Source: Rhyacichthys aspro (Eukaryota; Chordata; Actinopteri; Gobiiformes; Rhyacichthyidae). From it: 64,000 nucleotides of DNA. Each line of letters starts with the position of its first letter. Within the stretch, counting starts at the first letter, position 1. This document shows positions 35,501-50,500 of this stretch, one piece after another. Under the pieces are notes generated by a model. The model made no database searches, was not told the DNA's origin, and saw nothing but the letters and a program-made list of their open reading frames with translations. The DNA lies in NCBI GenBank assembly GCA_036850595.1, contig CM072160.1:18641906-18705905 (forward strand), read 5' to 3'. The position numbers and the translations under genes were made by a program.

Positions 35501-38500
35501 GTCTACATATTTGTTTCCTTGTTAAACTCCTATATTTATATCCAATATATCATATATCAAACTGTATTATAGGAGTCCACTTATAGAGGGACCACTTACT
35601 GATCAGCAATTTTCTTTTTCTATCAGCTTTAGCATTCATGAACTGTTTTCAAACTTTTCCAGCCCATTACAGATTTAGAGAGATAACACAAATACATTTA
35701 TGTTAAAAGTGGTTAAATGTCAGTCTTTATTTAAGGCTATTTAGGTAATTTATTTGTACACTAATTGATTGAATATTCAGCTGTAGTGTTAAAACTAAAG
35801 ATTTTCTTTAAACAGGCCATTAAAGGCTGAAAACAAATATAATGTTTGCCAACTTCACTTTGCCAATCACAGAGGGCTGCCCATTTGGGCACCATCCACT
35901 GTACCTAATAAAAAAGAGACAAAAATAGCATCTCGCAGCATCCCTCTTGGAACAGAATAACTTAATTAACCTCTCCAAAGTGTGCACCAAAGTAATCAGC
36001 ACAGTTTCCATGGGACCAACAAGAGGTTTCAGTGTGGATCAATGAAACAAGAACCTACGCAAACCAGAACTATAAATAGTATAATCCTGCAAACATTTAA
36101 TCTCCAAATGTCCATATTGAAGAAAGTTATGTTTTAAGAATATCTGAACAGTTCTTGTGCTCTGTCCCTTCCATTAACAAAGGATCAATTTGTTTACAGA
36201 CATATATAATGAAATGTAAAGATGTGGGGAATACATAACAGCAACAATAATGAGATTAAGCTCTAAAAAATACCCATGTAATAATCAACCAACACTGAAC
36301 ACGTGAGAGTGGAAGAGTGGAATAAGACTATATACAAGACTACTATAAGATTTGGAGTGGTGAAATATGAGAGCTGTATGATATCAAACATGCAATAAGT
36401 TGAACATTGCAATTATGAAATTTTTTTTACTTATGTTTTGATTGGTGTTAAAATGTATAAAGTAAGTCTTTGGGATATTTATATTGGAAATAATTATTTT
36501 CTTAATATACTTAATATATTGTGATATAAATTTTGTAAGTAAATTATTTTCTGTGTTATTTTAAAAAACTAAAAAATAAGTGTGTTGCTTATACATCAAT
36601 TAAATTAAAATAAGACTTTAATTGATATAGATTACACATTATTGCTAGTTTTTAGTCTACAGGATGACATTACAATGGTTGTTGGCTGTTTAGCTAGTCT
36701 AACCATACCTGTTAATTTTGCAAAAAGAAGTAGGTCTGGAATCCCTTCCCTTTACAGACATTTCTGCTCAAAAAGAAATCCTAACAACCAATTCTAACTT
36801 CCAGAACAAGTAAAAAAAACACAGCTTCTTGAAAGAGACTGTAATAATGAAGAATTCTTTTCTCATTTTCTCTTTATCGCTGCTGGATCTGTGTAACAAT
36901 TTATTTTTATTCATGTCTCATTCATGACTAAATTACTTGGTAAACCTTGTAAAATGGGACGGGCATTTAACAATTCTTAGTTTCTCTGATTGGTTTTATG
37001 TCAAACCCAGTACAGGGTCTATGTCTACAGGCAGTCAAATCTGCATTTGTTGGTACGGCCCCATGAAAACTGCAGAATGAAACACCAATGTTATGAACAG
37101 GTTAAAGAGATTGTCCTCCCAGAATGTTTTTGACATAGTAAAATATAGAGTACACTAAAAATAAGCAAAAAGTGTAAATAATGGAAAAGACCTGTTCTGT
37201 AATGTAACATTCCAGCAAATTCTGAGACATGATAAGTACAGTGCAACAGACAAGCCAGCTTTGACTCAGCATATTAATCCAAAGCTTCACACTCTGCCAC
37301 AGCTCTGTCTCTAGGAAACAAGCGCACCTCCATCCGCCTGAGCACACACATGCGCACAACACCCCATCACTAACCGCACTGAATGAAGCCCCCGCCTGCA
37401 CTAGAGATTTCTTTTTACCGCTCGGTCGGGACATGGCTGAGGCAGGACGAGGAGCCGGCTGCAGCGGTGGCCCATGCTCGGCTAACGCTGGGCAGCATCC
37501 CTGAGGCCGGTTTCCGAGAGGCAGCGCTGTGAGAATGATACGGGAGCACAGCGGACAGTGGGAGGGAAACGCTGTCGACGGAGCGGGAGGGGAGGAGAGA
37601 ACGGGGAGACAGACAGTTCCTCACCTCGTGTCCTGGTTCTGCCGTTTGCGTTAGAACAAAGACTGGAGAGCCCCTGCCCGACTCTCTCTGCCCTCCCCTC
37701 GAGTCCCTCAACACGCCCCGAAATGCAAACACGCACGGCAGCGACAGAAAAGACCCCCACACACATGAACTGTCTTATGAAGAGAAGAAATGATCAGAGG
37801 AGGAGCCAAGGAGGGAGATGATCAATAGGAAGCCGGTTATCTGCTGTTAGTCAAACAGCTATATGCATAAAGAACACACACAAGCTGTTAGAATTTATCT
37901 ATCATCCTCATTCAACATCTCTGACAGCAATCAATGCACATTCTACAGCTAAGTGAATACAATGAACCTCACAAAACTGTTGGATAGCCAAGGAATCCAT
38001 CCAAAAATAAAAGAGCGTGATATTTAGTATTTCTAGTGAACATATTTTTAATTGTCATAGATTAAGACCACATGCACACTCTACAATGAGAAAAATATTG
38101 CAGCTTTTGGAGAGTTCCCTAATGTCACATGGGCTTTTAACAGTTTAACAGAGACACATTAACAAAAACAGACCAACTAGTGGAGCCACTCTGCAGCTAG
38201 CCAAACATAAACTACTGTATATATCTATATTAACAATATAGTCTCATTCCATATAAAACTATAAAAATATCTTAAAAACTCAAAATATCACCCAGCCTCT
38301 ATTATGCCAAGAAATAAAACATTGATAAATTGCATCAAGTAGTTATTATAAAGTGTTACCTGATATTTAACTGAAACTGAGGTCTTAACCAGCCCTACAA
38401 TGTCAACTCTTGATGGAAAAGGAAAACAAAGTTACACATGTAAAAGGATATCATTGCAGAAATACAATACAGTGGCCAATATTCAACAGCTGTAACATAA

Positions 38501-41500
38501 AGCGATGCTCAGTGGCAGTGAAAGACAGACATCAGGATGTATTCTGTTTGTGTCTGACACCAAATATCAATAAAGTGTGCAGCAGGCCCAGCACCCAGCG
38601 GTAATCACATTACTCATCTCCCACAGTGAAGTCGTGGGTGGGGCTGGAAAATGGATGGCACTGAGACAGAGGAGCAGCCGAGGGCAGGGGTAAGGAGGTT
38701 TTTAATCTAGGTTTGAGAAACAGGAAGCGCTCGGTCACAAAGAACAGGCAGCCCATCTACCATCTACCAACACTTGCTCTGTAGGCAGAGGAAAGACATA
38801 CATTCTGAAGTAATAGCCTCTACTGGGACAATACTACATAATGGGTGAATCTGAATACATCAAATAACCTGGGCCTTAGGAAAATTACTCTATGTTTAGT
38901 ATTAGGCATACTATACAATTATTTTTGGTAATTATTTTTGAATGTCAAAAATAGCTATCACACAAAATCTAATTAATATAAACTGTTTCCATCTCCAATA
39001 ATCACCGTTTTGTGCACTATGTAAAGGCTAATACTGCAGCTAGAGCCAGAGCACCTCAGGTAATGGTTCTGGTGACTCTGTACACAGTAAACAAATAATC
39101 TCTGGAGAAAGGTGATCTTATAACCTCTGTAATGTCTGTTTTGCAAAGTGACAGGACATTGTAATAAACATGAATATGTGAATATATTTTGTTCTCAGCA
39201 TCATAGAACACAACTAGTCAGAGCTCCCATTATTTACTTCTGTCATGTATTGTGTGTTGCACTGTTTCTTATGCTGCACTGTCTTTTGTCTTGCAATGTT
39301 TGTACATTTGTGTCTATATGTAGCACTATGGTCCTGATAAAATGTTGTTTAATTTCACTATGTGGTGAATAGCTATATATAGTTGTAATGACAATAAAGC
39401 TGACTAACTGATTGAATAAATAGTGTAGTGTAGTACTATAGTGACGTTTAGTGTAGTGTAGTGTATGCAAATTAGACATGCGCGTTTATTTACCATAGTG
39501 CTTATTTGTGCCTTTCAACAAGACTTTGTGTGGAGTGTAAATTATACAAAACCTGATCTTCTCTGGAGACAGACCAGGCTATAACTAAAAGGCAATCAAC
39601 TTAAACTGCTTCGTTTCACTCTAACGGTAATGGATATTGACTACTAATGGGGTTGTGTATTGGTTCTTAGCATAAAAAGAAAAGAAACATAACAAACATA
39701 CAAAACTATGTATAACACTCTTTGATTTTTTGTCTTGATAACCTCCATAGAACCTAGTGGAAGAAGCCATTCATTTCCTGGCAAACTACCACTTCCCAGA
39801 GAGGACAAAATGAGCACTGCTGGAGGAAAGGTACATTGATGTTTTTTTTATCTCAACATCTAGACAACTGGCACTCAATACTTCATAGACAACAGCAAAG
39901 AGAAAGACAGCATTTGTTGACACAGCAAAGCAGAGACTACAAAAGGCAGAAGCTACAGGTGTCAGCTGTATCTGAGGACAAGTAATGCTTTCTTGTTTCA
40001 TCCTGAAATCTGTGGTCGCTAGTGTTAAACATTTCAAGCTTTTGTAACAGTGTGTGAACAGTTTAAAGGGATTTAAATGTTTTGAAGTAGGGCTGCAACG
40101 TATTTGTGGGTAGATCAACTATTATCTGTGTTTGTTCCATTTGTTTAGTGTTTCATGTTTTTACGTAATCATTTCACCTTTATTGTTGTTTGGGGTAAGT
40201 GAATGCTAAATGCTGTAGTGAAAGTACCTTGTGGCAGAAGTGCTGTGTGGTGATGGTGAACACATCCAGACACAGTGAGGCCTTCTTGAGCTGAGCCTGG
40301 AGGGTCTCCAACTGCAGAGCCTGCTGCTCACAACGCTCCTGCAGCTGCTGGATCAACGCCCGGTCAGAGTCCTGAGACCGAAGAGACCCGTGGACCACAG
40401 CTGTTCGCCCACGCACTACACACAAATGAAAAGTGTAAATATATGATAAATACATTCATTCGAAAGACTTACTTAGAAAACTTATGCTAGAATTAACTGA
40501 GAAAAGAAGAAGAGATAAAATAAATGGTTGAAATATACTTGAAAAAGACACAAAGGGAATTCATATTTTATTCTCATAAAAAATAATAAATGACTCTATT
40601 TTACTTGCAAAATTGATATTCAAATGTAAATTATACAATTATTTTACAGGCTAAGAAAGCACAGTGGATAATACCATATCATATCATTAAAGTTTAGGAG
40701 TGACTGACGTGGCAACGGTCCCACTGGTCATTAGGTCAGTCTGATCTCAGTAAAAGAGCAAAATGCTGACTGTGTTCAATAATGGAGCCCAGGAGGAATA
40801 ATACTTCAGGAGGAGTCCTAGCGTTACAGCTACTGTAGCCTGTTGCTATGGTAACCGTAGGCAGGCTTTTTGCAACATGGCTCTAATCAGGTTTTCAGCT
40901 TGGAGCAAGAGAGAGAGAGAGAGAGAGAGAGGGTGGCTGTAGAATTTAAAGGTACAGTACAGTTTTTCTACTGCAAAGGAAACCCAAAGCAGTCAGGAAT
41001 TACGTCATTTCATTTTGAGTGTACAGAGCATGTGTGCAGATGTTACTATAACATATATTAAAAATTTTAACACATAAAGATTTGATGTTGATGTGAAGTT
41101 TCTATTTAGATCTATTAATTTTATCTCAAAAGGGGCAAACTTAACTAAATCATGTCTTAGTTGTAACTTATGTATTATGTATAATGGTCATTTTGTTTGA
41201 ATATACATTTTTAGGCTTCATTAGTGTTAGCTGGAAATAGAAAAAGCTAGAGAATGACAGAAAGAAAGTAGACTCAAGCCAAGATTCAAACTCAGGTTAA
41301 TTTGTTATACATTCTAGTACCGTATATTACAATATGATACAATATAGACTCACACATGGACTCACTTGGGGACTGAGGCTTGGGTGAAATCATTGCAAAT
41401 CTTTTAGGGGAGGACTTGGATGTTAGTGCAGCCTCGGGCTCCTTCTGCACCTCTCTTTTGGAAGCTGCAAATGTAAAAAAAAAAAGTGGAATTAACAAGG

Positions 41501-44500
41501 AATTAATAGACACATTATTCTATCATTTATTAGAATTTCTAGGTATGCTATGAATTCTATATAACCTTTCACCAAATTTCCATGAGCAAAGTTAATAAAC
41601 ACTGAACTTTTGAAGATTCAAGATTCAAAAGGTTTACTGTCATATGGACAGTATAGAAACGGGTTTCCCTGTACAATGAAAGTCTTTCTTTGCTGTCCAC
41701 AGTGAATGCCATGTAGAAGGTAGAAATAAAATAAAAAAAAAATATATGTATAAAAATAGATAAATAATTCTAAATAGAAATTATTTCTAACTACAATGCA
41801 GATTCTAAATATAGTGCAAATTAAAAGCAGAGTATGATGTCACATGAAGGAGTGGATTAAACCATTAGTAATGTTTAACATATATCTACATTTATATACA
41901 CCCATGCTTTTTCCAGTTTTTGGAGCTTTTAGATTTCCATGACCTCCATGTTTTTATGATCGTTTGAACTGTAGTTTTTAAGCAGATCCTAAACCTACTG
42001 CTTTAGTTACATTGGCCACTAGCTGGGGCTACTCTCCCACTTTTAAAAAATAGTCCCTGATAGTTTGTGATGCATCTTGTGACCACTGGGTGTTGCTCAA
42101 AAGTCACAGCCACTGCAAATACAGACACTGGAAAGAGGGTGCAAAGAAACAACAAAGAAAGCCAGCATCAGCAGACACTGTACAGTCTGTAACACTTCTA
42201 TGATGCAATGCTCAGCAACATTTCAAATGTAGAACAATAGAGCTCAGTTTGGGGTAAATGTAATCCTAAAATGCATGATGCAGAATGTGAGAAATTTGCT
42301 TAACGCAGAGACTTCAAAGCTGGCATTATTATAAAACCAAGCTTAAAAATGTCTGAGTTTCCTCTTGCACTTGCACAATATACTGACTTCTGGAGTTCTT
42401 ACATCCATGATTTGTGACAGTAAGCAGTTCTGAGTATATTCCAACATATAATCCTCTAAGACTCCGCTAGCTCTAGTTAGACAGATCATGTGATCATTGG
42501 ACTGTATTGGGAGGCTTGTGAATAATGAGAGAAGTTATTTCTGGCGACACCAGTGGGAGATGGAAGTAAAGAATTATGAGCCTCACTGAGAGGGGAGCTG
42601 CGCTGTGGAGGCAGAGAGCGTCGCTGCAGGCTGGGGGCATTAGGAGGCTGGGGTCGTCCAGGGGTTTGGGAGGATTCACCAGGGGGGGCTTTGAGGAGAG
42701 GTGGTGTGTCATCACTGCCACTGCTGGGGTCTAGAGTGGGAGAGGAGTAAAAGGAACACAAGAAGTTACATATGAGATCATTATATTTATATTATTGTGC
42801 TGAAATGGTTTAAAATATTACAGTTTGAAAGTTACAACAACAGTATTGTGGTTATGACGTATTTGCTGATGAATTTGATGAAACGGTTGCTGTTTTTTGA
42901 TGTATTGTACTGTATTGTACTATTTGACTCTAAATAAGTCACGTTTGTCAGCCAAGGCATGTTGTCATTGTGCAATGCAAACTGCAAAACTGACACAAAT
43001 GGCGGCAATATCTAACATGTATTTGAACAATATGTATAATTTATATGAAATAATTTCACATAAAACGCTTTTGTCCTGTGAGAATCCACACAAATGCATT
43101 GGGTTCATATTTAGTCATTTGCTACCAATTATACATAGGCTCAAAGGTCAAATAATACTATATGTAATTGAAAAGAAAACAATAATACGTTTATGAGACA
43201 TTTCAATAGCTAAAGGCAGAGCATCATGTAATGCAGCTCTTTCAAAATAAAAGAAATACAGAAAAACTGGTGTAAACATCTTAATTATTAATAGCAGTTG
43301 TTAGTATGCCTCCAGCATGCTGTGCTGATAGGAGACTATAAATCATAAACAAAAAAATAGCAATTAGTAGTCCAACAGCAAGGCAACAATAATTATGTTT
43401 TACATGAGTGAGAAGCAGCCTTACTGTTTGTTCACATTCCCCCATTCATTAATTCAACAAGATATTCTAAAATTGAATTATGTCTGTGTTTATTAATGAT
43501 GTGATAATTGAAACAGACAACTTCAAATGTTTATTTGAGAGAGTCCTGGGCTGTCCCTCAGCCCCACAGTCCCATTTAAAGCAACTGGTCTACAGTCACT
43601 GGAAGTCATTAGAATGTCTTGATATTGATGTGAAAGGACAACCATTCCCCAAAAAAAGCGAATGGGGCAATATGTAATTCAGAATTCTGTGGCATACTGG
43701 GTTGGGAGTACAAAATTTAGGGGTGGGCGATAGGGCTGCACAATAATTTGCAAATTTATTGTAATCGTTATATTAGCAATCACAATATTAATATACCAAG
43801 AAACTATCACAATCACTTTATGGTATTTTATGTGACAGACAGTTACTTTTTGTGAGGTTCAAAAAGTCCCATATTCAGCCATGTTCAGTCCTGATTCCAT
43901 CCTTGGTTTAGCCCTGAAATGAATTGATAACAAAACCAGATATACTCAATACAACAATTTATCTTTTTTTAAGGCAAAAATCAGGCTGAAAATGAAAAGA
44001 ATGTCCTATTCTTACAGCAGCTGCCTAAAATACAGCCAGAAATCAGTTGCTGTTGCTGCCAAAGTTATTTAAAATTGTTTAAAAAGCGATAAGACGCACT
44101 CTTTGTGATTTTAAATTTACTACAATGTAGGCTCTAAGTTTGTTTTTGCTGTGCAGGTCAATCACAGATTGCTCAGATTTCCTATCATTAAATATTTAGC
44201 TCTTCCATCAATAGTGTCGCTTCTGTTCCTGCTCCACCAGAGGCAAATCTGCATAGATGAGGAAATCAGAACAATTCACAGATGGTGGTTGTAATAAATC
44301 TGATAAGTGGCAACACATTTAACACTCATCCAGACTGTTCCAGACGTATTAACTGTTTTTATGTAGTCCCCAGCAGTAGATGATTTGATATGTGACTGCC
44401 CTGGGCCTGTGTGAAGCCTCCTGTGGGACCTCTGTAAGTGTCCTGTCTGCAACAAAGTGAATTCACCTGGGACCAGCACAGGGTTTTGTTCCACACTGCT

Positions 44501-47500
44501 GTTACAGAAAGAGGAGGATGAAAACAGAAGCACTCTGGCTGAGGAGAGAGAGAGTGCTGCAGGCTGACTCTTACTATTACACTGCTAAAGCGTGTTCCTG
44601 CTGCAGGTACAGTACAAATCCATCCTTGGCTGCCAACGGCTCTCAATAAATCATCCCAGCAAGGACAGGCACCGTCTCTGCAGGTGAAGTAACAACAAGC
44701 AGCTGGCTAATATATAGGCTATAGATTACAACTGACTTGGACAGCACTTAAAGTGTTTTCAATACATTGAAGAGATATTGCCACACAAGGACCTGGCATA
44801 GTCTAATTTGCCCTTCAAAAGTCACAAATATAACAACAACAACAAAGATTTTACAGTTACAGGAATTGCATTTAATGATGGTAAATTATGTAAGTCTCCT
44901 GTGTCTATTATGCAACTTTCCAAAATGCTCTGAGAATAACGCTGCTGAGTGAGTGAAACAGCTTCTAAATGTTGCTTTGGCAGTTTTTCATCTTAAAAAG
45001 GCTGGTTGAGTTTGCAAAATTTGTGGTTAATGCAACAACTCTCTAGAAAACAGCCTGTTTGCTTCTCTGCAGCTCCCTCAGCAATGAGCAGTGAACACAA
45101 ACTGAAAGACAGGAGAGTGATGCTAAGATAAAGGATCAGCAAAACATTAGCAAAGTCTTAATAAATCTAATGTAAGTGTATTAGCACAAACACAACAACA
45201 GACATTCACATGAATCTCAGCCCTAGACAATGTAGATATTTTACGTCAAATTTGAAGTTTAATGCAGCTCAAACAGCCCAGCAACAGACTAGCAATTATC
45301 CAGTGTGTCCCTCGACTCTGAGCAGCTCAGACAGGCCCCAGTTCACTGTAAACTGTAACTGGATAAGCTGAACAAAATCAATGATTAGTTTTGACCTCCC
45401 ATATGAGTGAATGGGAGTCTGAACAGATGAAGATGAAGATATTGCAAGACAAAACTCAAGGAAGAGTCTGAAGCATCCATAAAACTGGCTAATGTAAAGT
45501 TGTAGCAACCTTGGTTAACAAATGCATGTTTCTTTGAAAGTGCGTAGATACAAAATTGTGAAAAACATACATTTATTTTGAGGTCTAGAGAACAGAATTG
45601 TATTATTTCTGTGTGGTGGGGTTTAAAGGTAGAGGAAATGTTACGTTATAGGAGCTTCACAAGATATGGCAAATTTACAGTTACTGCAATATTACTGATC
45701 GCAATATCCATATCACTCTAACCTTATAGTGTTTAATTTGATAGACTTTTACTTGGTTACTATGAAAATTATCACCATCAATCAAACTGTGGTGTGTACA
45801 ATAAAAAAAATCCTACTTTAGACCTGTTAACTATTGATTTAGCTCCTGCTTTGACGAGGGGAAATGAGTCCAGACTAGAGCCTTCTACTACTTTATATAT
45901 TGTTTTTTACTATGTCAAAGAGCATTCAAATATCACAGGTCAGGGACTCAGGGACCCTCAAAAGTTTTATGTTTCAGACTGAAATTATAAATGATAACCT
46001 GAGCTGCACTTTTTTTTTAATGGAGCTCCATTATCCTCCACCAGAGAGAGCTTTTTTACTTTTATTAATAATCCATTTTATTTTGTCCACTACAACTACT
46101 TGAGGCAATTAACGTCTAGCTAAAACAGGTTAAAGTCTATTCATGTCTAACTGAAACCATTTAGAACCTGTTAAAGTCCAACTAAAATCAATGAAAACCT
46201 TTCAAAGACCAACTAAAACATCATAAAGCTTGTTAAAGTCGAACTAAAACTGCCAACAAGAAGCACTGTGTATTTAAATTGAACTCAACTCATTTTATTC
46301 ACTCGATATTGCAATATTTAAAATAGTTATTGCATATTGCACATTTTTCCCTGATCATGAAGCCCTAATGGAGATGACAAGTTTCCCACTAAAAACTGTA
46401 ACAATGTAGAAACGAGAAGCACCTTTTCCAAGTTACAACACGAACGCAGAATAGAGCCACACCTTGGCGTATTACTGTTGCAAAAAGCCTGTAGGGAAAT
46501 GCTGTGGAAACGACTGGCAAGCATGCAGATATTTTAACAAAACTTATAACAAACGTATTAAATGACTAAATTAATGAGGAAACTAGCTTACATAACCGCA
46601 GACTGTTTTCTTGAGCTGCTGTTTTGGGAAAAATCAGCGTCAAAAATGAAAAAAGTATCCAAGTAAAGAGCACATAGAGATTTTTGGAATATCAAAATTC
46701 ATAAAGATGCTATAACTGGCTGATTTTGAGAGGATCCACATCATGTATCAGGCAATCAGTTTAACAAATGGCAAGTGTTTTTGGTTAGAGGGTGAGAAGT
46801 ACCCCACGTAATATCACGCCTCACACAGCAGTCCCGCCCTCTTCATGTTCAAATGTAAATAGTGCAGTAAGACTGGTTTAGACAAGTGAAGCAGTCCCTT
46901 TGGCTGGGAATAGGAAAGTGACTGAGTGGGGGGTAACAGCTGTGTTTTTATTAAGACTGAATAGGCAGCTTCTGGAGGGGGCTATAAATAAGGCTACATT
47001 CACACTGGCCTAAAAAGTGGCCCCAGATTAGATCGGTTTATGTCAGTAGCCTGGCCAGCAATCCTAATTCTTTTTCAGATCTATACAATGACTGGTCACT
47101 GTTGATTTGAGTTGGAATTTTCAGAAGTGGAACAAATGGGAACAGAATAAACTAAGCCTCTGAACCAACGCAATTCGAAAAACATAAAACCAATCAGAGA
47201 AACAAAGCACTGCATAAAGCATGCCCTCTTTTTGATAAACAGTTATGACTTGTCAGATTTTGGTAGAAATAGGTTTTAGTGAAGTTAATGGGTCTGGCTG
47301 GCTGGACTATGTGAACAGTCAAAAACAAGACAATAGAATCCCACTTTCCAATTTTTCACAATTTTGTATTACAGTAACATGTAGATCTCTTTGTTTGTGG
47401 AAAACAATAAATTAATCTTAAGTGTAAAAGGAAAAATATAGATTATAGATTATACAATAGATTAATTTTATATGCAGAATGATAATAATTATACAGCTCT

Positions 47501-50500
47501 TCTTTTAATTATATGATTTAATTGAATCGCACCTAAAATACTTTTATGTGGACAAACTAGATCTAATTAAATACATTATCAAAACCCACTTTAGTGTTTA
47601 CTGTTTTATTTTGATACCAATGATTTCTATGTTGTTTGACGCCTGATATTAGCATGTGCTGGAATGGGATAATGTAAAGTAAATTTTAAAAAATGAGGTA
47701 TTATTATTATTCGCCTCTGGGCCTCTTTAGACTACTTAAAAGTGGAGAGCAGGAAGTGTCAGGCCTCATCTGTCTCACTCAAGGGAAAAGTGGTTACTGA
47801 GCAGATGACACCATTAACACATCTGCCAATCAGCAGTACACTCAATGCACACTGTTCACATTTACAAAAACATATGTGACCTGCAAGCTTTCAGTTCAGA
47901 CGCTGATGGAAAATGCAAAAACAAGACATGACACACTCGACTGTTTTTGAACAGCTTTAACAGTGAGATGGTAATTAAGTACGTTAGCATACTAGCACTA
48001 TTAGCACATAATTTAGTGTAGCAGCTAATGAAGCAATCTCCGCTGCAACATATTAAAGCCATTAATCAAAGAAGAGTGCAACCATGGATGTATAATTGCT
48101 TCAGATTTAGCTGTATGTTCATGTAGCTTATGATGGGCAGACTAGGTTGTTTTCACACCTAATGGACTTATATTCTTTTTCATTGATTTGCATATAACAT
48201 TGACTATATGTCAATGTATGGTTAATAACTATCCTGATGGCTTCTATTGCATTGCTCAGCCCACAGTGGCAATGGATTCCTCTTTCTATGGTTCTCCCTG
48301 AGGTTTCAATTTTTCCAATGTCTTTTTTTCTTACCCTGATGTAAGGAAAGGGAGTGTTGTCTTATACACTCTGTTAAGACCTATTGTGGAATGTATTATG
48401 TATGATATTAAATTGAATAAATATTCTAAAACTGTGTTTGCCACAAATTGGGTTGAGGCCTAAAAGCAGGAGTTGTCAAAAAAAATGAGAAAAAAAAACT
48501 TACTTTAGAAATGAGCAAGATCATTAAACAGTAAAAAAGATTGATGGTATGCAAGAAAGTCTAAAAAAACAACAACAACATAAACAAACAAAAAAACTAA
48601 TAAAAAAAACCCTAAAATGTTAAATTAGCAAAATGGCTTTAGAAATAAATCAATAGCATTACAAACAATGGCAAAGCAAATTTTGGTAATATTTTGCATT
48701 GTGGATATTTTTCATTTCTAGTGCCATTTGACTTGATTTATTTAGGTATTTTGTTATTATCAAATTATCAAAATATAGTATACCACTTTTTAGTTAGTAT
48801 TTTGAGTTAGAATACTTTGGTGACCCACCATTTTGGGTCCTGACCCAATGTTTGGGAACCACAGATCTTCAAACATTGATTTAATTAGGTGCTAAACCTT
48901 CAAAAACTAAAGATTTGTCTATGAAGAGATAGAACATTACCTTTATAGAAATAATTTTGTGTTAAGTCCTCTGGATTTCTAGATAAGCACTATATAATGC
49001 CTGTCCCTAACTATGTCAAAGCATGTCAAAGAGCTAGTGCCTAGATATGTTAATGTAAAAACCGCAGTGCTCTCAGTCTCCTTTATAGACAACAGAATAC
49101 AGTAAAACAATAAATCAAGCTATATCTCTGTAGTCAGCATGCTAGTGTTATATCCTAGCAACATGATCTTCCAATTTCAGTGTTATGTGCTTAGATTTCC
49201 CAGGACACTCTTAACATGGGTTTTCATTTGAAGCATGCCAAAGCATTATGCACACAATAACTGCTTCAAGACGGCACTGAGAAAACAGTTCTCCTTTTGC
49301 TTTGAACTTGCTATCTCACTAAATGATTCTTCTCAGCTCTGAAAAGACGGCATGTTCGCTTTAGTGTCACATTCCTAAATATTATCACTGCATGCACAGA
49401 TATTAACCTCACACAACTGAGTATATGATGCAGGGAAAATGCTGCAGTGCTTCTCAGGCTAAACAAGGACATGAGACTAGAGGAGACAGACTTAAACATT
49501 TGTGTTTGCATTCGGAATGTTTCCATTGTTCAGTTTAAATCCTGTTTTTTTAGTTTAATAGACATATTCACTGTTTTCCACAATTAAGAAATCAGATTTA
49601 CTTTATTACGTCTCTCTTAATCAAGGCTGAATGCTAAGGCCCAGTAGAGGATGTACTTCCTGTGGCTGCTGGTCTGCCACCAGAGCTCCTAGTCTAATTC
49701 TACACTTACACTAATTCTACTTCATTGCGTCCATTTTAAGTATCTCAATAACAATGTGGTTTGGGGCCACCAGCAAGCAAAACCAGACTAGACGGCAACT
49801 ATACACCTCCAGAACCAAGAACAAGGCAGGCAGCATTATTATAGACTTCACTCACACCAGAACTGAACTGCTTGAACTGTTATTTGTCAAACCAAAACAG
49901 TTTTTTCCCGAAATGCACTTACTCGTTCAGTATAGCATCCATCCTGTTGTGTCTGTTTCCCCACTACTTTAATTAGATTCTCCAAACTAATACTTATAGT
50001 CAAACCAGCCCTCTCATACTGCCACATAAATAAATAATTAGTTACTGCAAGATAAAACATGTGCTGCAGTTTATTGTTTACAGTATAAGACCTTAGCTTT
50101 CTTAGACAATACAGCCAGCTTTGGCCTTTCCTACAAAGTACTGTACCTGTATTTATCCAGCTTGTCCAGATGTACTCAGAGTTATTTACAGGCGCGCACT
50201 CTATCAATATCAATACATGTAGAGCTTAATGTAGTGTACTTGACTTATCATTAAAGGTAAAAGGCCAATTAAATAGGCCAAAACTATATCTAGTTCTTAG
50301 TTAGTAAGTTCTTGATGTATGTATAATCTGTATTGATGTAAATGAGTGTTTCAGATGTGTGTATAGTTAACAGATAAAGCAAGGAAGCTCTGTGCTGGTC
50401 TCCTGCTGCAGGTCTGACTGCTCAGAGGGACATAGACATAGATATTGTCCAGTTCTAACATAAAATACCATACAATCTAACTAATGTGGAAATTATATTG

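Noticed and set aside
37558..37821. 87-codon plus-strand frame in the mtus2 internal promoter
   Set aside because: High GC gives open frames by chance; Arg/Thr-rich with no recognised domain.
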